This document shows positions 10,600-18,784 of a DNA stretch of 64,000 nucleotides, piece after piece. Every line of letters starts with the position of its first letter. Positions within the stretch are counted from its first letter, which is position 1. A program made the translations under genes and the position numbers. The DNA is taken from assembly GCF_030177755.1 (NCBI RefSeq), contig NZ_CP126539.1, positions 3,532,001 to 3,596,000 on the forward strand, in the 5' to 3' direction. This stretch comes from Devosia sp. RR2S18 (GTDB lineage: Bacteria; Pseudomonadota; Alphaproteobacteria; Rhizobiales; Devosiaceae). The notes beneath the pieces were generated by a model. It was given only the letters and a program-made list of their open reading frames with translations, was not told the origin of the DNA and searched no databases.

Positions 10600-10624
10600 G
10601 GAACTTGCGGTAATCCGCAGAGTT
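10600..10624 (+). promoter_or_regulatory. EcfG-type promoter (GGAAC-N17-GTT) before CaCA antiporter
   Basis: GGAAC at 10600-10604, 17 bases, then GTT at 10622-10624. The start codon is 40 bases downstream. This matches the core of the general-stress sigma factor EcfG consensus (GGAAC-N16/17-CGTT) except for A in place of C before GTT. Confidence 0.5.
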
Positions 10625-10663
10625 CGCACTAGGTCTCACAAGGAAGAGGTTTGCAGGCCCGAC

Positions 10664-11638
10664 ATGACTTGGCTGATGCTCGTTGGTGGATTGGTTTTGC
10701 TTCTGGTTGGCGGCGAGCTTTTGGTGCGGGGCGCCGTTCGCGTGGCCAGCCAACTCGGCGTCTCCCCCCTGATCATAGGACTGACACTTGTCGGCTTCGG
10801 CACCTCGACGCCAGAACTGGTCACGTCCGTGCAGGCAGCGATGAACGGCTCGCCCGGTATCGCCTTTGGCAACATTGTCGGCTCGAACATTGCCAATCTA
10901 CTGCTGATCCTGGGAGCATCGGCGCTGGTCTCCCCCATCATCGTCCAATCCTCAGCTCTGCGCCGCGATGCAGTCGTGATGGTGGCTGTCGCGATTGTCT
11001 TCGCCATGCTGTCGCCGCTGTTCCCGCTGGGGCGGCTTATCGGTATTTTGTTTGTCGCCGCTCTGGGTATCTACATCTATGTTGCCTTCCGGCAGGAGGC
11101 GGCCGCCACGGCGACACACGGAGCTGCCTTTGACAAGAGTGCTGCGGCCCAGGGGGCCGATCCGGCTCTTGCCCCGGTTCCCCCACAGGGCGGCTCGCTC
11201 GTGGTGCCGCTCCTGACGTCACTATTGGGCTTGGGCATCGTCGTCGTTGGCGGCTATTTCCTCGTCAATGGTGCCGTTGCCCTGGCGCGCTCCTTTGGTA
11301 TTTCCGAGACTATTATCGGCCTCACCATCGTGGCTGTGGGCACCTCGATGCCAGAACTGGTCACCTCGCTTGTGGCGGCGGTGCGGCGTGAAGCAGATGT
11401 GGCCTTTGGCAACATTATCGGCTCCAACATCTACAATATTCTGGGGATCGGTGGCGTTACGGCGCTGATCACGCCCTCTCAGGTGCCCCCGCAAATCGCC
11501 GGCTTTGACAACATCGTCATGGTAGCGGTCTCCGCCTTGGTCGTCGTGCTCGCCTATACCGGACGACGTCTCGCACGCTGGGAAGGCGCGGTCCTCGTTG
11601 CTGGCTATATCGTCTATGTGTGGTGGCTCTGGCCCTAG
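10664..11638 (+). CDS. Calcium/sodium antiporter, CaCA family (YrbG-like)
   Basis: Inner-membrane cation exchanger of 324 residues with about ten membrane segments. The two internal alpha repeats that define the family are obvious: GFGTSTPELVTS...GNIVGSNIANLL in the first half and AVGTSMPELVTS...GNIIGSNIYNIL in the second. They carry the acidic and Asn residues that bind the ions. A hydrophilic loop of about 35 residues separates the halves. ATG 10664 is chosen because AGGAAGAGG lies upstream and the protein then begins directly with the first membrane helix. A stress-type promoter is predicted upstream. Confidence 0.93.
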   Translation: MTWLMLVGGLVLLLVGGELLVRGAVRVASQLGVSPLIIGLTLVGFGTSTPELVTSVQAAMNGSPGIAFGNIVGSNIANLLLILGASALVSPIIVQSSALRRDAVVMVAVAIVFAMLSPLFPLGRLIGILFVAALGIYIYVAFRQEAAATATHGAAFDKSAAAQGADPALAPVPPQGGSLVVPLLTSLLGLGIVVVGGYFLVNGAVALARSFGISETIIGLTIVAVGTSMPELVTSLVAAVRREADVAFGNIIGSNIYNILGIGGVTALITPSQVPPQIAGFDNIVMVAVSALVVVLAYTGRRLARWEGAVLVAGYIVYVWWLWP

Positions 11639-11693
11639 GGCCCGAGGCTACGCCATAGGTCGGGCCATTCTACTTACCCTGAGGATTTCCGCC

Positions 11694-11966
11694 TTGCTTC
11701 ACGCCGTTACGCTGGCTCTAGATGTCGCGGCGATCGCCGCAGCTCTGGTGGCGTCCTGGCTATGGTATCGAGCCGGGCAACGGCAGACGCGCCGGATCTC
11801 CCGGCTCGAAGTTCTGGACGCGGCAGACCTCAACCGTGTTGTCACCGCTATTAATCGCAGTGCCATCCTCAATAAGCGCGCAGCACTCGCCTCTGCATTC
11901 TCCGCAGCGTGTTTTGCACTCCGCTTCGCGGCAACCCTGCTGATTGACCTTGTAGAGCTTGGCTAA
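11694..11966 (+). CDS. Small two-segment membrane protein, unknown function
   Basis: About 90 residues, not recognised. An N-terminal hydrophobic helix (VTLALDVAAIAAALVASWLWYRAG) is followed by a charged region (QTRRISRLEVLDAADLNRVV) and a second Ala-rich hydrophobic segment near the C terminus. The start TTG at 11694 is supported by GAGG nine bases upstream. The open frame extends further back into the end of the antiporter gene but has no better start. It sits between the antiporter and MscS genes in the same direction and may be co-transcribed. Confidence that it is coding is moderate. Confidence 0.6.
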   Translation: MLHAVTLALDVAAIAAALVASWLWYRAGQRQTRRISRLEVLDAADLNRVVTAINRSAILNKRAALASAFSAACFALRFAATLLIDLVELG

Positions 11967-12071
11967 CTCCACCGACGATGCCACTAAGATCACGCGCAAC
12001 TCTCAAGGTAGCTGCGCGGCTGGCAAGCTATGGGGCTAATATTGGCACAGACTTCATGATGGAAGGGCTCA

Positions 12072-12968
12072 ATGGGATCTGACCTAAGCGACCTTGTTTT
12101 ACCGCTACTGGCAATCGAGGGCTTTCCACTGCTCGACATCGTGGCTTCGGCGGCTCTGCTCGCCCTCCTTGTGGTGATCCGCCTCGTTGCCACCCGCATG
12201 CTCCGGAGCAAGACAGAAGCCAGCCCGCATATTCAGCGGCGATGGGCCGCAACCATCCGCAATATCTTGTTCTTCCTTGGCCTGATTGGCTTGGTGCTGA
12301 TCTGGGCCCCGCAACTGCGTACCTTTGCCCTCTCGCTGACCGCTGTTGCCGTGGCCCTCGTGGTCGCCACCAAGGAGCTTATCCTGTGTTTTTCAGGGTC
12401 GTTCCTGCGCGCCTCGACTCGATCCTTCGCCATCGGCGATGGGATCGAAATCGGCACCATCCGAGGCGAGGTTGTGGACCACAACATCTTCGTCACCGCG
12501 TTGCACGAGTTTGACGGTAATGCTCAGTCTTTCCAGTTCACTGGCCGGACTGTGGTGGTTCCGAACAGCATCCTGCTCAACACTCCGGTGCGCAATTTTT
12601 CGCTCTTGCGAGAGTTCACCTATCATAGCTTCTCGCTGACCCTTGAGCCAACAGCGAATGTATTCGAGCACCAGGATATGATCGAGGCGACCGTCGAGCA
12701 ACACTATGCCCCGCACCGAGAACGAGCCGCTCAGGTCAATGCCGCTATCGAGCGGCGCAGCTCTGTCGACCTGAAGGATGCACTAGTGGCCGTGCGTTTT
12801 GGCACCACCGACATCGGCAGGTACCGCGTCACCATCACCCTGTTTTGCCCCAGCAGCGCCGCCGAGACACTGGAGCGGCAGATCACCTGCGATCTCATGA
12901 GCCGCCTGCACGATCTAGCGCGGCAGGCAGTTTCCGAAGGCGAGCAGGCCAGTCCAGCGGGAGAGTAA
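12072..12968 (+). CDS. Mechanosensitive ion channel, MscS family
   Basis: Small-conductance channel that opens on hypo-osmotic shock. 298 residues. Three predicted membrane helices (about 22-44, 62-80 and 84-104) lead into the MscS beta domain. FAIGDGIEIGTIRGEVVDHNIFVT and the GRTVVVPNSILLNTPVRNFS stretch are the family signature. The C-terminal alpha/beta part is shorter and more divergent than in E. coli MscS. ATG 12072 has GGAAGG nine bases upstream. Neighbouring genes (antiporter, UppP, stress proteins) share the envelope theme. Confidence 0.9.
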   Translation: MGSDLSDLVLPLLAIEGFPLLDIVASAALLALLVVIRLVATRMLRSKTEASPHIQRRWAATIRNILFFLGLIGLVLIWAPQLRTFALSLTAVAVALVVATKELILCFSGSFLRASTRSFAIGDGIEIGTIRGEVVDHNIFVTALHEFDGNAQSFQFTGRTVVVPNSILLNTPVRNFSLLREFTYHSFSLTLEPTANVFEHQDMIEATVEQHYAPHRERAAQVNAAIERRSSVDLKDALVAVRFGTTDIGRYRVTITLFCPSSAAETLERQITCDLMSRLHDLARQAVSEGEQASPAGE

Positions 12969-13036
12969 GCTCACGATCTAGGGTGCTGTGCAAGCAGACT
13001 GGCGTTCCACTCTTCCGCCCCTGGGCTAGTAGGCGC

Positions 13037-13621
13037 CTAGTGAACCAGCAGGCGAGCCGCCGCGAATCCTGCAAAGAAAACGGCCGTCGTGATGCAGAAG
13101 ACCAATGTGAGCCGTTTCTCGATGAATGCTCTGACAGGTGGTCCAAACCAGTAGAGCAGCGCGGCAACCGCATAGAACCGGATACCCCGCGCAACGACAG
13201 CAGCAACGAGAAAAATCGGGAGGTCCATGCCCGTTGCACCGCTGGCGATCGTTATCACCTTGAATGGGAACGGAGTCAGACCAGCCATCAAGACGATAGC
13301 AGGACCCCACTCATGGTAAGCCTCGGCGAAGTCGCTGAACCGCTCTCCATAGCCGTAGAAATTCAGTACCGGCATGGCCAATTGCTCGAACAGCACGGCA
13401 CCAATTGCGTATCCCAAGACCGCCCCAGCAACCGAAGCAAGGGTGCATATGAGCGCTATTCGCCATGCGCGTTGACGATCTGCCAAGACCATGGGCAAGA
13501 GCAGAACATCGGGGGGAATGGGGAAAAATGAGCTCTCGGCGAAGGACACTACTGCCAGACCAATGTTCGCACGAGGACTGCTCGCCAGCGACATGGTCCA
13601 GTGATAGAGAGCTCTCAGCAT
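13037..13621 (-). CDS. YqaA/DedA-type SNARE-associated membrane protein
   Basis: Integral membrane protein of 194 residues in the DedA/VTT superfamily, YqaA branch. It has the FAESSFFPIPPDVLLLPMVL re-entrant motif near the N terminus and GLTPFPFKVITIASGATGM in the second half, plus four or five hydrophobic segments. DedA members have been shown to recycle lipid carriers including undecaprenyl phosphate, so pairing with uppP, whose stop lies only 15 bases before this start, makes functional sense. ATG 13621 is preferred over the TTG at 13639 because AGGAG precedes it by eight bases. Confidence 0.85.
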   Translation of the reverse strand: MLRALYHWTMSLASSPRANIGLAVVSFAESSFFPIPPDVLLLPMVLADRQRAWRIALICTLASVAGAVLGYAIGAVLFEQLAMPVLNFYGYGERFSDFAEAYHEWGPAIVLMAGLTPFPFKVITIASGATGMDLPIFLVAAVVARGIRFYAVAALLYWFGPPVRAFIEKRLTLVFCITTAVFFAGFAAARLLVH

Positions 13622-13635
13622 GCTTGGGCTCCTGC

Positions 13636-14469
13636 TCAAACCAGCTTGGTAATCAGAAGTGCGATCAGCAGCAGCCCCAAGGCCACTCGGTAGATGACAA
13701 AGGGGGTATAGTTCTGCCGCGCCAGCCAGCGCATCAAGAGCGCGATTGATATGAGGGCGCTGACAAAAGCCAGCAGCCCGCCCCAGATCGCATAAGTGGT
13801 GAACGCTGCATCGCCGCTTTGCGCGAGGTCAAAGGTGCTAAGTGTTCCAGCGCCCAAAATGGCGGGAATGGCCATCAACATCGCCAGCCGGGCGGAAAGC
13901 GGCCGGTCGAGCCTGATAAGGCGCGCTGCCGTCATGCAGATGCCCGACCGGCTGACGCCCGGGATAATTGCCAGGCATTGCGCCAGACCAACTATCAGAG
14001 CGTCTCTATAGGACACTTCAGATATGCTTCGCCGCCCTACCGGACGGCGGTCCGCAACAAAGAGCAGCACGCCGAAAGTTAGAGTTGTCCCGGCGATGAT
14101 GGCAACAGATCGCCCGGCATCGATGATCAAGTCTTTGAGGAGTAGCCCTGCGGCTACGAGTGGCAGGCTGGCCACGATGAGAACGCCCAAAGTTTGCGCT
14201 GCAGTGCTTCTTCGCATCATCAGCGCGTCACGTAGCCCCCCTAGCAGCATCAGCATGTCGCGCCAGAAGTAGACGATGATAGCCCCAAGGGAGCCGACAT
14301 GAAGAGAGACGTCCAGCGAGAGCTCCTCTGCCGCAGATAAGGACAGAGGGGCTAGGCCAGCGGACTGCAACAGCGTTCGACCCAGGATCAAATGTCCTGA
14401 TGAACTCACTGGCAAAAACTCAGTGATGCCTTGGACTAGCGCCAGAAAAGCGAGCTCGACACCTTCCAC
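13636..14469 (-). CDS. uppP: Undecaprenyl-diphosphate phosphatase
   Basis: Dephosphorylates undecaprenyl pyrophosphate to recycle the carrier for peptidoglycan and polysaccharide synthesis, and confers bacitracin tolerance. 277 residues with the polytopic BacA/UppP pattern. The catalytic motif EFLPVSSSGHLIL (near residue 20) and the second motif GVSRSG are intact. The open frame extends to 14619, but GTG 14469 is chosen: AGAGGG lies four bases upstream and the protein then has the normal UppP length and N terminus. First gene of a uppP-yqaA operon. Confidence 0.94.
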   Translation of the reverse strand: MEGVELAFLALVQGITEFLPVSSSGHLILGRTLLQSAGLAPLSLSAAEELSLDVSLHVGSLGAIIVYFWRDMLMLLGGLRDALMMRRSTAAQTLGVLIVASLPLVAAGLLLKDLIIDAGRSVAIIAGTTLTFGVLLFVADRRPVGRRSISEVSYRDALIVGLAQCLAIIPGVSRSGICMTAARLIRLDRPLSARLAMLMAIPAILGAGTLSTFDLAQSGDAAFTTYAIWGGLLAFVSALISIALLMRWLARQNYTPFVIYRVALGLLLIALLITKLV

Positions 14470-14741
14470 TTCGCCCTCTTTCCGTTTTGCAGCTTTGGAT
14501 TGCCTACACTCTGGTACGCAAAACCCACAGGAGAGGTCGAAGTGGCCTGTCGTCGCAGCCTGATGAGCGCAACGGTGCGGTTTGCTCTCCAAGGCAGTTA
14601 TCATTGCCAAGAGGAGCACCTGGCAAAGAGGCAGGCGCCTGTGGCGACAATTTGGGAACCATCACCCCGTCGTTCTATTGAGGTAAAAACCACTTCCCCG
14701 AGCCGTCCTAGAGCGCTGACGAACACGATGATGGAGTGACC

Positions 14742-15683
14742 ATGACTGACCCTGCCGCGCCTGCCGGAAAAGACAACGGCCTGGATCAACTCGAAAGGCA
14801 GGCCGAGCAACATCGGGCGGATTTCGCTCAGACCGTTGAAGAACTACGCCGTCGCATATCGCCCAAAGCTATTAAGGCCGACCTGAGGCGGCGCACCACA
14901 GGCATCGGTAAAGGAATGCTCGCCGGTCTGGAGCAAAGGGCCTTGGATAACCCTCTCCAAGCTGCGGCGTTAGGCGCAGGCGTGGCTTATCCGGTGTGGC
15001 GCATTCTTCAGAACCTGCCAGCGCCGATACTGCTCCTAGGTGCCGGGGTTGCCTTAGCGGGGCGTGGCTCGAACGAGAAGGCAGAGCGGGTTCGCTCGTC
15101 GAACTCTGGTCAGGTCACCTCTTTATCCGAACCAGCCCAAGTCGATGAGCACGCCGGCGAGGTGACCAAATCCAACTCCCGGGCCGTCTCCACCGCCTCG
15201 TCCTACGCCTCATCCACCTATCAAGCGGGCGCCGAGGCGTCTGCAGAAGCTGCGCGAAAAGCTGCCGACGCCGGCCGCGCGACGCGCGATAGCGTTGATG
15301 AAACGATTGAGCGATACCCTCTGGTGGTTACTGGTGCCGGTTTACTGTTGGGCGCGGCTCTTGCGGCCTGCCTTCCCTCGAGCCGAACCGAGCGCCAGCT
15401 CTTCGGGGAGACAAGCGATCGGCTCAAGGATCAGGCGCGGGGAACCGTAGCCCACGCTTTGGACGAGGTTACGGCAGCGGGCGAACGGATCGTCGAAAAC
15501 ACTCTGGATGAAGCGCAAGAACAAGGGCTCACTCCGAGTAATGCGCAAAGGGCGCTGCGGAAGGCTGGCGGTTCGGCGCGAGCGGTTGCCGATCGCGCCA
15601 GCGGTGCAGCGTTCGACGAGGAGGCTGCCTCGCCTGGAGAGAAGGCAGCCAGCAATACCAGCAGCAAGCAAGACGATAGCTAA
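14742..15683 (+). CDS. DUF3618 domain protein with Ala-rich helical region
   Basis: 313 residues. The N-terminal DUF3618 segment (QAEQHRADFAQTVEELRRRI-SPKAIKADLR) is followed by two hydrophobic patches, a Ser/Ala-rich helix and a C-terminal element LPSSRTERQLFGETSDRLKDQ. That element recurs in the proteins at 16,846 and 29,549. DUF3618 proteins are small envelope-associated proteins of alphaproteobacteria whose molecular role is not known to me. ATG 14742 has GGAG five bases upstream. First gene of a four-gene same-strand block that includes a holin-X protein. Low complexity suggests a structural or stress-protective role (inference). Confidence 0.8.
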   Translation: MTDPAAPAGKDNGLDQLERQAEQHRADFAQTVEELRRRISPKAIKADLRRRTTGIGKGMLAGLEQRALDNPLQAAALGAGVAYPVWRILQNLPAPILLLGAGVALAGRGSNEKAERVRSSNSGQVTSLSEPAQVDEHAGEVTKSNSRAVSTASSYASSTYQAGAEASAEAARKAADAGRATRDSVDETIERYPLVVTGAGLLLGAALAACLPSSRTERQLFGETSDRLKDQARGTVAHALDEVTAAGERIVENTLDEAQEQGLTPSNAQRALRKAGGSARAVADRASGAAFDEEAASPGEKAASNTSSKQDDS

Positions 15684-15704
15684 CCACGCGGAATGGAGCG
15701 CTTC

Positions 15705-16445
15705 ATGAGCGACGATCAAGCGAAAAGCGAGCAGACCAAGCCCAGCCGACCAAAAACCGAGGCAAGGAAGCCAGCAGGAGCCAGCGCTGCTGCGTCTCCC
15801 TCCAAACGCCTCAAGGCAAAAGCCAAGTCCAGCGAGAAAGCGGCGGCTGAGACGTCGGCCACCGTTCGTCATGAAGTCGAGGACATCACGTCCGACCTTA
15901 GCGAAAAGGCGCGGAAGACCGCATCCAACACGGCGGCGCGTCTGCGTGATGCCGTAGAGGAGCAGAAGACAGCGGGCGCCGAGCGCGCCAAGGGAATTGC
16001 GGGTGCCATCAACAGGGCCGCCGGTGAGCTCGACGACGAAATTCCGCTCGCGGCGCATTATGTGCGCAAGGCTGCCGAGGAACTCGAGCATCTCTCTGAG
16101 GAGGTGCGCGAACGCGATGCTGGAGAAATTCTGTCGATAGTGGAGGATTTTGCCCGGCGAAAGCCCACTATGGTGCTTGGGGCTACCGCGCTTGTGGGAT
16201 TTGCAGCAGTCCGGTTTCTTATGACATCTGCGCCATCGCGCCGAGTATCGCCAGATTTCGGTGGGACGCCAACACGATCAGCCACGCGCCAAACGCGTGC
16301 TGACCAAGCAACTGAGGCAACGCGGACGGCGTCGGAAGCTAGTGGCCAAAGCGCGCCCGTTGCATCCGGTGATCCGGGCGGTGTGTCACCGCAAGCGCCT
16401 GGCTTTGGGTCCACAGCGTCTACTTCTGATTCCAAAGAGTCTTGA
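15705..16445 (+). CDS. Ala/Lys-rich helical protein with single C-terminal membrane segment
   Basis: About 246 residues, not recognised. A Lys/Ala/Ser-rich N-terminal 60 residues resemble histone-H1-like tails. A long charged helix follows (EVEDITSDLSEKARKTASN and so on), then one hydrophobic segment (TMVLGATALVGFAAVRFLM) and a low-complexity tail. This layout (amphipathic helix, GARRKP-like motif, one hydrophobic hairpin) resembles DUF3618/DUF883-type inner-membrane proteins. The ATG at 15705 has GGAG seven bases upstream. The stop lies 8 bases before the holin-X start. Confidence 0.75.
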   Translation: MSDDQAKSEQTKPSRPKTEARKPAGASAAASPSKRLKAKAKSSEKAAAETSATVRHEVEDITSDLSEKARKTASNTAARLRDAVEEQKTAGAERAKGIAGAINRAAGELDDEIPLAAHYVRKAAEELEHLSEEVRERDAGEILSIVEDFARRKPTMVLGATALVGFAAVRFLMTSAPSRRVSPDFGGTPTRSATRQTRADQATEATRTASEASGQSAPVASGDPGGVSPQAPGFGSTASTSDSKES

Positions 16446-16453
16446 GGCCAGCG

Positions 16454-16846
16454 ATGTCTATGTCCACGGACGATGCCTCTCTTGGCACTCTCTTCTCCGA
16501 AGCGCTGAGCCAGCTGCGGGCGCTGCTGCGCACCGAGGTGCAGTTAGCCAAGTCGGAGTTGTCCAAGAAGGCTTCAAATGCCGGGCTGGCCTTGGCCATG
16601 CTGGCCGCAGGCGCTGCCTTCGCGCTTGCCACCATTGTCATGCTCCTGTTCACCGTTGCCGCGCTGCTTGCCGATGCGGGGGTGCCCTCAGGATTAGCGG
16701 CGCTTCTCGCTACCCTGCTGGGAGCCTTGGTGACCATCGGCCTCTCCTGGGCAGGACTCCAGAGGCTGAAGGCCAAGGCGCTCATTCCAGAGCGCACGAT
16801 ACGTCAACTTCGTCATGATGCGGCGGCAGCGAAAGGACGATTCTGA
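16454..16846 (+). CDS. Phage holin-X/DUF1469 family membrane protein
   Basis: 130 residues. An N-terminal amphipathic helix (SEALSQLRALLRTEVQLAKSELS) is followed by two long hydrophobic helices (about 45-70 and 75-100) and a basic tail, which is the pattern of the actinobacterial holin-X/DUF1469 family. Despite the family name these are ordinary chromosomal envelope proteins. Nothing phage-like is nearby. GAGG precedes the ATG. The stop overlaps the next start (TGATG). A paralogue with the same layout is at 30,625-31,038. Confidence 0.82.
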   Translation: MSMSTDDASLGTLFSEALSQLRALLRTEVQLAKSELSKKASNAGLALAMLAAGAAFALATIVMLLFTVAALLADAGVPSGLAALLATLLGALVTIGLSWAGLQRLKAKALIPERTIRQLRHDAAAAKGRF

Positions 16847-17802
16847 TGAGCACCACACGTTTCGAGGCAAACCAGGCGCCTGTCCGCGTCGTCGAGGAAG
16901 AGATCGTCGTCACCACTAAGGCTCCCTCCTCCGAACCCACCCCACGGAGCTTCGCCCAGAGAATCGGCGAAGCCGCACGCGACAAACCTGCATCGGCAGC
17001 GCTTATCACCATGGGGGTTGCCTGGCTCTTTACCGGCGGCGGCAAGGTGTCGCTATTCTCTGGGAACAGAAGAGAGAGACACCTCCAGGACTACCGGATC
17101 GCCGTGTTGGATCCGGATTATGCGCCAGCGCGATACCGGCACGATGCATTGGCATCGTCTGTACATGCTAGCGGCGACACCCTGCAGCGTGCCGGCACAG
17201 CCGCTGCCGACCAGGCGAGGCGGGCTGAGGCCAAGATTGGCGCCGCTTCCTCCGCCGCTGCATCGGCGGTGGATGATGGGGCCTCCGCGCTGGGTCATGG
17301 CGTTTCAGCAGCTGGCTCCGCAGCATCTGAAGCTGCCTCACACGCTTATGGCGGATTTGAAGCGGCTACTCACGCGGCGTATCGCACCTCGCGCAAAGCC
17401 GCTGTCGGAGCCCGCCGCGAGGCCGAGCATTTGCAGCAGACGCTGGGTTCGTTTTTCGAAAGCCAGCCTTTGGCTGTGGGCTTGCTCGGACTTGCCGTTG
17501 GTGCGGGGATCGCCGCCACCCTGCCGAAAACCCAGACTGAGCAGGAACTGTTGGGTGAAAGCAGCGACGCGGTGAAGGGTCAGGCTTATCAACTGGTGTC
17601 AGAACAAATGGCGAGCGCCAGGCGCGTCGCAGACCTGGCACTCGAGGAGGCGGCGCGCGAGGCTAGAGCCCAAGGGCTGTCGGAAGACACGATCGCCGAT
17701 GTCGTTCGCACTTTTAGCGAGAAACTGACCGACGTCACCGCTACGGCCACCGATAGCCTCAACATGGAGATCGGGAAGGCCGGTTCGACCAAAAAAACGT
17801 AA
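16846..17802 (+). CDS. DUF3618-related Ala-rich stress/envelope protein
   Basis: 318 residues. A hydrophobic segment (PASAALITMGVAWLFTGGG, about 48-66) is followed by a long Ala/Ser-rich helix with many DQARRAEAK-type repeats, then a second hydrophobic patch and the element LPKTQTEQELLGESSDAVKGQ shared with the 14,742 and 29,549 proteins. Homologues in rhizobia are often labelled nutrient-deprivation-induced protein. I use that label with caution. The start overlaps the holin-X stop by one base, so the two are translationally coupled. A strong terminator follows at 17,847. Confidence 0.78.
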   Translation: MSTTRFEANQAPVRVVEEEIVVTTKAPSSEPTPRSFAQRIGEAARDKPASAALITMGVAWLFTGGGKVSLFSGNRRERHLQDYRIAVLDPDYAPARYRHDALASSVHASGDTLQRAGTAAADQARRAEAKIGAASSAAASAVDDGASALGHGVSAAGSAASEAASHAYGGFEAATHAAYRTSRKAAVGARREAEHLQQTLGSFFESQPLAVGLLGLAVGAGIAATLPKTQTEQELLGESSDAVKGQAYQLVSEQMASARRVADLALEEAAREARAQGLSEDTIADVVRTFSEKLTDVTATATDSLNMEIGKAGSTKKT

Positions 17803-17846
17803 TGCTGCCTGCTCTGCCGTTTCGATGCGCGGCATTGGGCTGTGAC

Positions 17847-17882
17847 AAGGATTGGTCCTGAACAATGGACCAATCCTTTTGT
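17847..17882 (+). terminator. Rho-independent terminator
   Basis: Perfect 12-bp stem AAGGATTGGTCC/GGACCAATCCTT with an 8-base loop, followed by TTTT. It ends the DUF3618/holin-X block. Confidence 0.9.
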
Positions 17883-17978
17883 ATTTAAACGGTCAGGGGT
17901 AGGCTCCTGACGACAAGCGTGCAGTACTGGTGGCGTTAATTATCGCGAACCACGCCTGCAGCAGCCGCTTCCTTGCGA

Positions 17979-18254
17979 TTACACCACCCGCAGTGCAGGC
18001 CGTCGCTGGGCTCCTTGGGAAAGATGAACGTCCCATCCTGCTTCAGCCGGTGTGGCAACGAGGACATAGCGAAAGCGCTGGGCCAATGGGCGGAGTTGTT
18101 CAAGCGCCTCTGCTGAGACGCTCCTGCGGATTACCGGTTCGGCTTGCGCCATCAGAACACAAATTGCCCCTACCTCTATTCCAAGGTCGAAATCGGGTCC
18201 GCGTCCCGGAAACCGAACCCGTACATCGTCTAAAATCTCGATCTGGCGCATCAT
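17979..18254 (-). CDS. Small conserved-looking hypothetical protein
   Basis: About 91 residues, function not recognised. The part after Met18254 (MMRQIEILDDVRVRFPGRG, then DFDLGIEVGAICVLMAQ) looks like a folded alpha/beta protein, with AEALEQLRPLAQRFRYVLVATP further on. The longer frame to 18389 overlaps the opposite DUF2382 promoter and start and is unlikely. AAGG lies eight bases before the second ATG (18251). It is convergent with the gene ending at 17,802 and divergent from DUF2382. Confidence 0.5.
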   Translation of the reverse strand: MMRQIEILDDVRVRFPGRGPDFDLGIEVGAICVLMAQAEPVIRRSVSAEALEQLRPLAQRFRYVLVATPAEAGWDVHLSQGAQRRPALRVV

Positions 18255-18335
18255 TCCGACCTTGGCACATCTCCATGGAAAGCTGATCGTGGTGAACGGC
18301 AGGTTAATTCCGCCGGTCACAACTTCCCCCCATGC

Positions 18336-18360
18336 GGAACCATGCGGATTCGGCGCCGTT
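18336..18360 (+). promoter_or_regulatory. EcfG-type promoter (GGAAC-N16-CGTT)
   Basis: GGAAC at 18336-18340 and CGTT at 18357-18360 with a 16-base spacer, a perfect match to the alphaproteobacterial EcfG consensus. The DUF2382 start codon is 28 bases downstream. Confidence 0.75.
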
Positions 18361-18387
18361 GGCCAACCTCGAAACGGAACGAGGCCC

Positions 18388-18783
18388 ATGTCGAGTGATC
18401 AAGACAAACTCACCATCGCCGAAGAGACCGCGTACGCTGAAAAGCAAGACGTAGTCACTGGGCGGGTTCGAATTACCACCCGCACTGAGACCAAAGATGA
18501 GCTGGTCGAAGCGCTGCTGGCCCGGGAAGAAGTTTCTGTAGAGCGGGTTGCAGTAGAACGCGACGTCGACGTCGTCCCAGATGTACGTACCGAAGGGGAC
18601 GTCACAATTGTACCTTTGGTTGAAGAAGTGCTGGTCGTCGAGAAGCGCCTGCGGCTGCGCGAGGAGCTCCACATCCGCCGTACTGTTTCGCAAGACCCCG
18701 TAGAGGTGCCGGTCACCCTGCGCAAGCAACGGGCCGAAATACACCGCGATGGTCCAAACCAAAACAACGAAGAGGAAATTTGA
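18388..18783 (+). CDS. DUF2382 domain protein
   Basis: 131 residues made almost wholly of a DUF2382 domain: acidic/charged strands such as VVTGRVRITTRTETKDELV, SVERVAVERDVDV and VEEVLVVEKRLRLREELHIRRT. These proteins are common in stress islands of bacteria, and no enzymatic role is known to me. The ATG at 18388 is taken because the perfect EcfG-type promoter ends 28 bases upstream; the longer frame from 18262 would start before the promoter. It lies one base ahead of, and is probably co-transcribed with, a second DUF2382 protein. Confidence 0.85.
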   Translation: MSSDQDKLTIAEETAYAEKQDVVTGRVRITTRTETKDELVEALLAREEVSVERVAVERDVDVVPDVRTEGDVTIVPLVEEVLVVEKRLRLREELHIRRTVSQDPVEVPVTLRKQRAEIHRDGPNQNNEEEI

Positions 18784-18784
18784 G

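Noticed and set aside
14655..14674. GGAAC followed by CGTT before the first DUF3618 gene
   Set aside because: The spacer is only 11 bases instead of 16-17, so it is not an EcfG-type promoter by the rule used elsewhere.
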